From Antedon mediterranea (Eukaryota > Echinodermata > Crinoidea > Comatulida > Antedonidae), in the NCBI RefSeq assembly GCF_964355755.1, contig NC_092677.1, positions 2,795,001-2,859,000 on the forward strand: a stretch of 64,000 nt of DNA, in the 5' to 3' direction. Both the position numbers and the translations under genes were made by a program. Each line of letters starts with the position of its first letter. The stretch's first letter is position 1. Shown here piece after piece: positions 57,367-64,000 of this stretch. The notes beneath the pieces are model-generated. The model saw only the letters and a list, made by a program, of their open reading frames with translations. It had not been told where the DNA came from and searched no databases.

Positions 57367-60300
57367 TTATGTGGACACAAATTGGCCAATTACATTACCT
57401 TTCACACGCATTGCACATATAACGTTTAACTTCTGTTCACACGAGACATTTCGAAATATTGTGACGTTGTGCTGCAACTCAACAGTAGTGCATTTTCCCG
57501 AACTTCGTTCGTCTAGAAAAATAAAAGTTATCCATTTACAGGTGTATGAAACATCTACAGTACATTTCAATAAACTTAAAAAAAAACTTGGTGTTAAATT
57601 CGCGTTTTGGTACGACACACCTCTGTGACGACTGACACTTTTATTAAGATCACGTATAATTCGTCAAAATGACACATTAAATTATAGTTTACTTCTCCAA
57701 ATACCGATCATCAAGACTGGAGTGTGTAAGTAAGTCGGTCAAATCGGTGCTACGTCAATTCGGTCCTACGTCAACTAGGTACCAACTACTACTACTACTA
57801 GTATATACAATCGGTTGTAGAGAAGGTCTACAGTACAATATCGGCATGAGTGAGTGGCCGAGTGGTTAAGACAGTGGAACCGTAATTACCTAGCCATAAC
57901 AACGGCAGGGGTTCGAGGCTCACTCACTCCATGGTTCTGGTGGTAGAACGAGTCTTCTCGGATAAGGACTATAAACCGTAAAACATCTTTCGAGACGAGT
58001 AGGGGGTTACCCCGGTGTATTAGTACATCACAGCCACTGATCACCAACTGGGCCCTCTGGGAGACCAGTCATTGACTGAAGAGGTTACCCAGTATAAATA
58101 TATATTTCAATCAATCAACTACGTTCTGCGAAATATTGGAGATATTCTTGATACATTTCTATACGCGTGTGCTTGATCACTTACCTGTCCATATTTGTAA
58201 ATTAAAACCAACAATTTGATCTAAAAATGAGTAATCTTTGAGTGGATATGGCATCAATTTAGCAGACCTATCCCTGCATTCGTCAGCTCCATCTGGTCTT
58301 GAGTTTACATCACCAGGGCTAAAACACCATTTGTTATAGTAGGTCCAAGAGGACAAACTCGGACATCCAGTATCTAAACAACACAGCATCGGATTCATTA
58401 GTATCTTATTTTTATCAACCACGTGACGTATTGATTCCAGCCATCTACTAACCCTAATAACCCTTATTAAACTATAAAGCATGTCTACAATATCTAGTTT
58501 GACAAAGAAAGTGTGATGTGCCCACATATAGTGATATGCCCAGATGTGGTAGTGATATGTTTAAATATGGTAGTGGTATATGACATCATCTTGTCCATAT
58601 ATGGGCACTTCACATTTTGTTGTCACATAAAGTTTTATAGTGTAGACAGCTTAAAGACACACTTGACAGTGTCCTATTAATAGAGGTAGTCTTCTGAATA
58701 GGAGTATGGCCTGAATAGGCGTGTCTTATTTACGTATTACCGTATATTATGATAGTAAAGCACTGAGTGAATTGTCCATTCATTATTAGTGGTGGAACGA
58801 TGAAAAATGATTACGGCTCAATCCTTTATTAGAAAATCGGCACTTTTATTCTTACGCAACAACACAATGTTGTTCAAGTACACGCAAGTAATGTGACCAA
58901 TCACAAGCGATAGATCATGCTAACTGTCGCTTGTGATTGGTCAGATTATTTGCATCTTTGCGTAGTAATAGATGAATGAATACTAACCCGTTATAGCTGC
59001 AATAGAATATACTCGTATGAACGCATTACTGAATGACAACTCCTGACCGCTTTCAATCGCGTAATCAATGTTCTCTTGATACAGTACTATTGCGGCGTCA
59101 TGCGCCGACTCATCTGCGCAATAGATTTTCCCGCCAGATTTAACTTTAATTCCAATTTTGTCGCCTGCTTCAACTGGTAACCAATCATCAGGCTCCAATA
59201 CGAGTTTAGAACCTGTGATGTACGATATATCTGTACAATGGATGACCGTGTACACGGCTAACTCTGGTACTTTCTGTCGGACTGTACAGCATTGTACATT
59301 TGTGTAGAGTGACATGTCATTGACGTACCATCCTGTGACGTATCCAGCGCAGGCGAATTGATGACGGGGGTCAACTATGAATGTGTTCTCGTTTATGTAG
59401 CAATTCGTTGATGGTGTGGTGACGTTAGAGAAGCCTGTGTATGTTGGACATTCAGCTTCTAAGGACAAAACAGAACACGTCACAGTTAAATTATGTAAAT
59501 GCAGACGCATGGGTGACATCTTATATTATGTTGGTCCTCACTAGAGACGCAACGCAGGAACGTAAGCGCAACGCAAGTGAATTGACCAATCACAGGCGAT
59601 GGATCATCCGAACTGTCTCTTGTAATTGGTAAACTTTCTTGCATTTCGTCTACGTCATTGCGTTGTATCTCAAGTGGGAACCAGGCTTTACAAAGCTAAG
59701 CAGTGGAAACACAGCGTTAGTTGCTACTAGAGGTCCCAGGATGTCTTCTTTAATACCAAAATGTGCAGTTAATAAATCCATATATCAGGCTAAGGGTCTT
59801 ATGGAAACATTACGTAAACACTAGAAAACAACTAACCTATATTGTCTGGTTTTTTTGTGGTTGAATCTGTCGCTGTAAAATAAATATATAACAATTTTGA
59901 GTTAGCAGCATGTGACGTTGTTATCAAAATTAAACGACGCTCTTTCGGTTATTATTAGGGAGTTTTCACAACCTTACGAGTACGATAACGAAAACGGATA
60001 CGTCTCACATTTGTGAAACTTTTGAGCTGATCCCCATTTCATATTCGTAAAGCGTATTCGTGTTGACGAATATACTAGTCATTTTCGTAACTACAAAACG
60101 AGTATAGTTTTTGATCTATTTTACACATTTTGCATTTGAATCAGGAATGATTATTGAAAGTAATTTACTAAAATGCCAGGTCAATTTTGATAAATAGCAG
60201 TTTTTAAAGTCCTCACTCACTTTGATGTTACGCTAGGCATAGGCAGCCAAGAAACACGTACCTGCGCTTCGCTCAAATTTACCGTAGTCATATTTTGGAT

Positions 60301-63300
60301 GAGGCCCTCAATATTTCGTTGCCATGCGAAACAGATTTTTACTGGCTTACGAAAAACGAATACGTGTGCGTGACGTATCCGTTTTCGTTATCGTATTCGT
60401 AAGGTTGCGAAACCTCCCTATTATGATTGGTTTACGGTTCTTGCATTTTTAAAACAGGTTATTAATGCCAATGAGGTTGTAAATTTTTAAAGGCAATTTA
60501 CACAGACGAGCGGTAACGGTAATACGAATATAGAACCTATGTTATTTCTTATGACCATTTAGGCCTACACACAACGCGGAGCGGACGAGCGGTTTCCGCT
60601 CAGGATAGATTCTACGTGGGACACGTCGTTTTCCGCTTACCGTTACCTCTCGTCTGTGGTAATTACAAATTGTTTAGAAATTAGAACTCATTATGTTATA
60701 TATTGTATAAAAGTCGGCGGTCCTATTTGTACGTACCATGCTCACACTGTAGCGTTGCATATTTGTAATCGTCACATCTGTAATCTTCAGTAGTAAAAGC
60801 ACACTGCATTAACGATTCCGCTTCGTCTGAACAGTGTACCTCAAACACTTTCTGATCGAAATCGCGATCTTTATAATAATGATGATCAGATGATCTTACA
60901 TATCCCATGTGGAGGCAGATTAAGTCTCTCTCTTGCTGATTATTGAGACCATTCCTACAAATCCTGCCCCAATCTTCATCGTCAAATTTAAACTCGATTA
61001 TTTCAGATTCAGATTGTATTCTTGTTTCCAATTTGCTGAACGAGTAGTCTTTAAAAAAAGTTTTTTAAATGTCATTGCATACTTAGGCCTACTTCTTGCA
61101 GTTTTTCGTCGTCATCGTCAACGTATCTGTCGTCTTGACATAAGCGTTAATCATGTATCTCGTCTCGTTCTATTTTTTAACGTTGCTTTTATTTTGCTCT
61201 TTCACACGGCCTGTTCAATAATATATGATTATCCATTGGTTCCCACTAGGAACGCAACGATAGGACGTAAGCACAACGCAAGCGAATTGACCAATGACAA
61301 GCAATAGAGTTCGAATATATATTCGGTATCTTTATTCAATCAATCACATAAAAAAATATACTTTGCAGCATAAAACTGAATTACAGTATTTGTACAATAC
61401 ACATGCATGTACAAAGAATAGTGCATCGCCGCGCTTGTGATTGGTCAAATTGCTTGCATTATTAAACAGGCCATGTGAATGTACCTTTAGAAAGAGCGAG
61501 ACACAAAATCATGGAAAAATTAAAACCAATATCGACAACGTGTTGCGTCCTATAGTGTGAAGCAAGCTTTAACATATGTTGCCGTATTATTCGTGTGAAT
61601 ACAGTGTTATAACCCCAAAAGTAAATACGTACAGTTTTCGCATTCCAGCGTTGTAAACTTTGAATAGGATTGTTCTTGTTTAAATTCACACTGCAGAAGT
61701 GACGTATCATCAGATAGGCACTCCAACGCATACGCGTCCTTATTGTAACTACTGTCTTTTAGATAGCTCACAGTTTTCACTCTTGAATATCCCAAATATT
61801 GGCAAACCAAAGCATAGCCATGTTCACTACTGGTTTCTTGGTAACACACTCTGAACCAATCACCGTTGTCGAATTGTACTTCAACTAATCCAGAGTCACC
61901 GAGTCTAACGCGGAAATCTTGAATGAGACAAAATACATCGACTTCTATTATTATTGTCATCCTCTTACTTTTCTTTGTTCACACCAATCACCAACAACCT
62001 CATTATGATGTCATGCTCAACTAGTCGTCGTTGAACACCACCATAATTTTTGGTTCCCACCAGAGACACAACAAAAGGATGCAAGCGCACAACGAAAGTG
62101 ATTTGACCAATCACAAGTGATGGATTATCCGAACTGTCGCTTAAGCTTGGTTCCCACTAGGACTCAGGCCGTAACGTAATCGAATTGACCAATCACAAGC
62201 GACAGTTTGATAAGTCATCTTTAAATTGGTCATCTCGATCTTTGCTATCGTCAACAACGTCATCAATATTTGCTGCATGCCAACTTTTAGATAAATACGC
62301 ACGAAATGTGTAGACCACCTACACGCGCCATATAGCGACTTTCTAGGTAATCCGTCGTTGTTGTTGTCATTGCCATAACCTCTGTATGCCTACTACTACT
62401 TACCGTCGAATGTACATTCATTCTCAAGCTCACAACCAAAAATATCAAAACGCAGTCCGAAGAAAATACTATTGGTGTTTATCGCAATTAGTCGCAGGAC
62501 ATTGGCATAAACGGGTGACCACACATTAATGACCGTTGTAGTCTCATCAGTATTCCCAATAAATGTCTAAAAACAAAAAGAATAACTCTAAAAATACACC
62601 TGCGTACGTGACCCCATGGTGACATGTAATATCCCAATGCATCGGGTATGCACTACAACATGGGCCAGTTATTCTTGGTTTTCTATAGAGACGCAATGCA
62701 AAGAACGTAAGTGATTTGACCAATCATGAGCAATGAATTATTCGAACTACCGATTGTCATTGGTCAATCGCTTGCGTTGCGTCTCTATTCTGAAGAACCA
62801 AGACTGTAGGCCTAAAAATAAAACACCAAAGTTTACCTCGTTTAACATAGTCAATGTTTTTTGTCTGAATCCAAATGAAACGTTGAAACTGTGTACCCAT
62901 TGGCCGACGTAATCACTATGGCAACCCTGCGTAACAACGCCGGTTATCAACCGAGTGCTTGACAAATCAATCTATATCAAAACATAGTTTTAAATGAGTC
63001 AAAAGAGGTCGTACGTTAAATATGATTTGATTGGAACAGTAATGAACCACTGTTGCGATAGCTTCACCTAATACGCCAAATTATAAAAATTCTGCACTCT
63101 ATAATGAGTGACACTGCTCAATAAGCTTATCTTACCTCTATCCACTCATTTGTAATACTATCTGGAACCCAGCAGCCATACAATTGCTCTTCAACAACGG
63201 CAACGTTATGAAGACGGGCATTCGATGGACCGTAGCCGTCGTAGATCATTGAGGACGCTGTCAACTGATTATCCCGTAACCTACCGTCCATTAAACCTTG

Positions 63301-64000
63301 AAGTCTATAATTGCCTGTATTTAATGAACATGTTATTTTGTAAGCGTTTAACAAATTTTTTCAATAAAATAAGTTTCTTATCAGAACATTTCGTTTTATC
63401 AATAACAAAACGCAAAAACAAAAAAGTTCTAAATAATTATTGTGATGTGCCCAATGGTAGTGTTATGACGTCATCGTGTCCATATTATTATTTTTTTGTC
63501 ACATAAAGTTTGATAGTGTAGACAGAGCTTAACGATTAAGATTCTATAAGAAAATACCAGTCCGCAATTATTTTGAGTTTGACTTCGTTGCATGTTCTTA
63601 CCTACAAAACAGTTACATGTCTGTTTTATGTAGCATCCTAAAATCTCCAATCGAATTCCATAATAATCTGTTCTTGAACTTGAAAGCGGAATAAAACGGA
63701 AATATCTTGAAAATTGCGCTTCAAATATGTTGTATGCTAAATCGTGTCCCCCAAAAAATATCTAAAATAAACAAAGTAGAAGATTTTTTTTTTTACAAAA
63801 AAGGCGAAAGTAGAATGATTGTTTACGTAATGGCGCTTTATTGCTCATATGGAAGGCCTTAGCGGACAAAATATATACAAATGTAATCATACCTGATCGA
63901 TGCGTTTTAACGAATCGGATGTCATACCCAGTTCAATAGCAAATGTGTCAACATAATATTCAGTACTATAATAATATCCCTTGGTAATGATACCAGATAG
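57367..64000 (-). CDS. Secreted multidomain protein: F5/8C-F5/8C-SRCR-SRCR-unknown-C-type lectin (5' incomplete)
   Basis: Minus-strand exons in transcript order: 64000-63893 (partial), 63761-63602, 63314-63136, 62971-62837, 62566-62404, 61917-61633, 61048-60737, 59872-59837, 59458-58988, 58373-58185, 57512-57367. All junction phases agree. Domains are the tail of one discoidin (F5/8C) domain ending YYGIRLEILGC; a full F5/8C (MDGRLRDNQLTASS, WIEIDLSSTRLITGVVTQGC, LRFDIFGC); two divergent SRCR domains (DNGDWFRVCYQE...YALECLSDDTSLLQCEF and DEDWGRICRNG...VHCSDEAESLMQC); a 12-residue TDSTTKKPDN linker exon; a 157-residue unassigned domain; and a C-type lectin-like domain (CPSLSSWTYYNKWCF, ADECRDRSAKL, CTTVEL, VSCEQKLNVICAM), then stop. 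No membrane helix follows, so it is secreted unless an alternative 3' end exists. Its role is probably extracellular recognition or adhesion. The N-terminus lies beyond the window, and extra small exons cannot be excluded. Confidence 0.85.
57846..58125 (+). mobile_element. tRNA-derived SINE (Leu/Ser-type head)
   Basis: Near-complete. GAGTGAGTGGCCGAGTGGTT (box A) and GGGGTTCGAGGCTCACTCAC (box B) start it, with an acceptor-like inverse pair. The body is GGATAAGGACTATAAACCGT, GTAGGGGGTTACCCCGG, CTGGGCCCTCTGGGAGACCA and GAGGTTACCC, and the tail (CAAT)n. Same family as 3985-4277. It lies in the intron that splits the lectin domain. Confidence 0.85.
58505..58650. mobile_element. GTCTACACTATCAAAC-family MITE
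   Basis: ATGTGCCCACATATAGTGAT to CATAAAGTTTTATAGTGTAG, with TGGTAGTGATATG repeats in the centre. Confidence 0.7.
58875..58965. mobile_element. CGCAACGCAAG-family palindrome, short copy
   Basis: GTGACCAATCACAAGCGATA is inverted as GTCGCTTGTGATTGGTCAGA around an ATCATGC centre. Confidence 0.65.
58988..59458 (-). CDS. Exon of the multidomain gene encoding an unassigned 157-aa domain
   Basis: A single phase 1-1 exon. Begins AECPTYTGFSNVTTPSTNCY. Contains FACAGYVTGWYVNDMSLYTN, a CC pair, YTVIHCTDI, DWLPVEAGDKIGIKVKSGG and IYCADESAHDAAIVLYQENI. The alternating hydrophobic pattern and the phrase VEAGDKIGIKV point to a beta-sandwich extracellular module like the C-G-x-I-x-x-W...V.AGD.IG domains of invertebrate receptors. 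Six or more cysteines are in keeping with secretion. I cannot name the family. Confidence 0.7.
59534..59692. mobile_element. CGCAACGCAAG-family MITE
   Basis: TTGGTCCTCACTAGAGACGC at the left faces CAAGTGGGAACCAGG at the right. ATTGACCAATCACAGGCGAT and CTTGTAATTGGTAAACTTTC form the inner pair. Confidence 0.7.
59958..60418. mobile_element. 461 bp MITE with about 50 bp TIRs
   Basis: GGGAGTTTTCACAACCTTAC and GAGTACGATAACGAAAACGG at the left are mirrored by CCGTTTTCGTTATCGTATTC and GTAAGGTTGCGAAACCTCCC at the right. TATTA flanks both sides (59953-59957, 60419-60423). It lies in the intron between SRCR 2 and the linker exon. Confidence 0.8.
60495..60666. mobile_element. Short palindromic MITE
   Basis: AATTTACACAGACGAGCGGT and AACGGTAA at the left face TTACCGTTACC and TCTCGTCTGTGGTAATTA at the right. 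The centre contains GAGCGGACGAGCGGTTTCCG. Confidence 0.65.
61238..61462. mobile_element. CGCAACGCAAG-family MITE, split by inserted sequence
   Basis: TTGGTTCCCACTAGGAACGC and CGAATTGACCAATGACAAGC start it; CGCTTGTGATTGGTCAAATT ends it. About 110 bp of unrelated AT-rich sequence separates the halves. Confidence 0.6.
62050..62220. mobile_element. Two overlapping CGCAACGCAAG-family remnants
   Basis: TTGGTTCCCACCAGAGACAC at 62050 and TTGGTTCCCACTAGGACTCA at 62148 each lead to a TTGACCAATCACAAG motif. Confidence 0.6.
62672..62815. mobile_element. CGCAACGCAAG-family MITE
   Basis: TTGGTTTTCTATAGAGACGC at the left faces GCGTCTCTATTCTGAAGAAC at the right. The inner pair is TTTGACCAATCATGAGCAAT and GATTGTCATTGGTCAATCGC. 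Confidence 0.7.
63440..63535. mobile_element. GTCTACACTATCAAAC-family MITE, deleted copy
   Basis: TGTGATGTGCCCAATGGTAG, GACGTCATCGTGTCCATAT and AAAGTTTGATAGTGTAGACA, with most of the centre missing. Confidence 0.6.

Noticed and set aside
59639-59824. Plus-strand ORF in the SRCR gene intron
   Set aside because: Overlaps a MITE and has no recognisable domain.

Overview
The window is eukaryotic nuclear DNA from a marine invertebrate animal, most likely a deuterostome and plausibly an echinoderm. The evidence is AT-rich sequence, multi-exon genes with GT-AG introns, AATAAA signals, metazoan orthologues (TTC12, IFT57, ATP synthase subunit g, an SRCR/discoidin/C-type-lectin protein), tRNA- and 5S-derived SINEs, LINE fragments and abundant MITEs. 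The species-level guess is weak.

Layout. (1) 520-21030 and 29366-46975 are two direct copies of one segment of about 17-20 kb. Each holds a 15-exon gene orthologous to TTC12 (dynein-arm assembly factor) followed by a long non-coding tail with an orphan minus-strand ORF, SINEs and MITEs. The exon sum is 2130 nt (709 codons plus stop), close to the 705 aa of human TTC12. Both copies carry a private transposon in a coding exon: a 2.5 kb element in exon 5 of copy 1 and an 825 bp element in exon 2 of copy 2. Each copy has the empty site for the other's insertion, so neither reads through as it stands. Copy 1 also has an 856 bp element whose target-site duplication covers the start codon. Two tandem arrays straddle splice sites: a 111-bp unit at the exon 8 donor (9 versus 16 units) and a 60-bp unit at the exon 11 acceptor (24 versus 2 units). 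(2) 21030-29360, between the copies, holds LINE and SINE debris, two further orphan-ORF relatives, a diverged third copy of the downstream segment, and the last two coding exons of IFT57 (27933-28664). (3) 47000-54200 is gene-poor and rich in minisatellites. Two arrays of the same 21-bp unit lie in opposite orientation 5 kb apart, with an AAAAATCTGCGAGTT array and a 22-bp array between them, plus a 5S-rRNA/tRNA chimeric SINE. (4) 54312-56365 is a complete three-exon ATP5MG gene, with the second 21-bp array about 110 bp upstream of its ATG. (5) 57367-64000 on the minus strand is the 3' part of a secreted multidomain gene: F5/8C, F5/8C, SRCR, SRCR, Thr-rich linker, an unassigned domain of about 157 aa, then a C-type lectin-like domain and stop. 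Nearly all its domain borders are phase-1 introns, and the introns are full of short palindromic MITEs.

How the genes relate: TTC12 and IFT57 both serve motile cilia, ATP5MG is a housekeeping mitochondrial gene, and the SRCR/F5-8C/CTLD gene is an extracellular recognition or adhesion type protein. Nothing shows operon-like coordination. The main story is recent segmental duplication followed by heavy transposon and minisatellite remodelling. A false tandem duplication by haplotype mis-assembly must be excluded.
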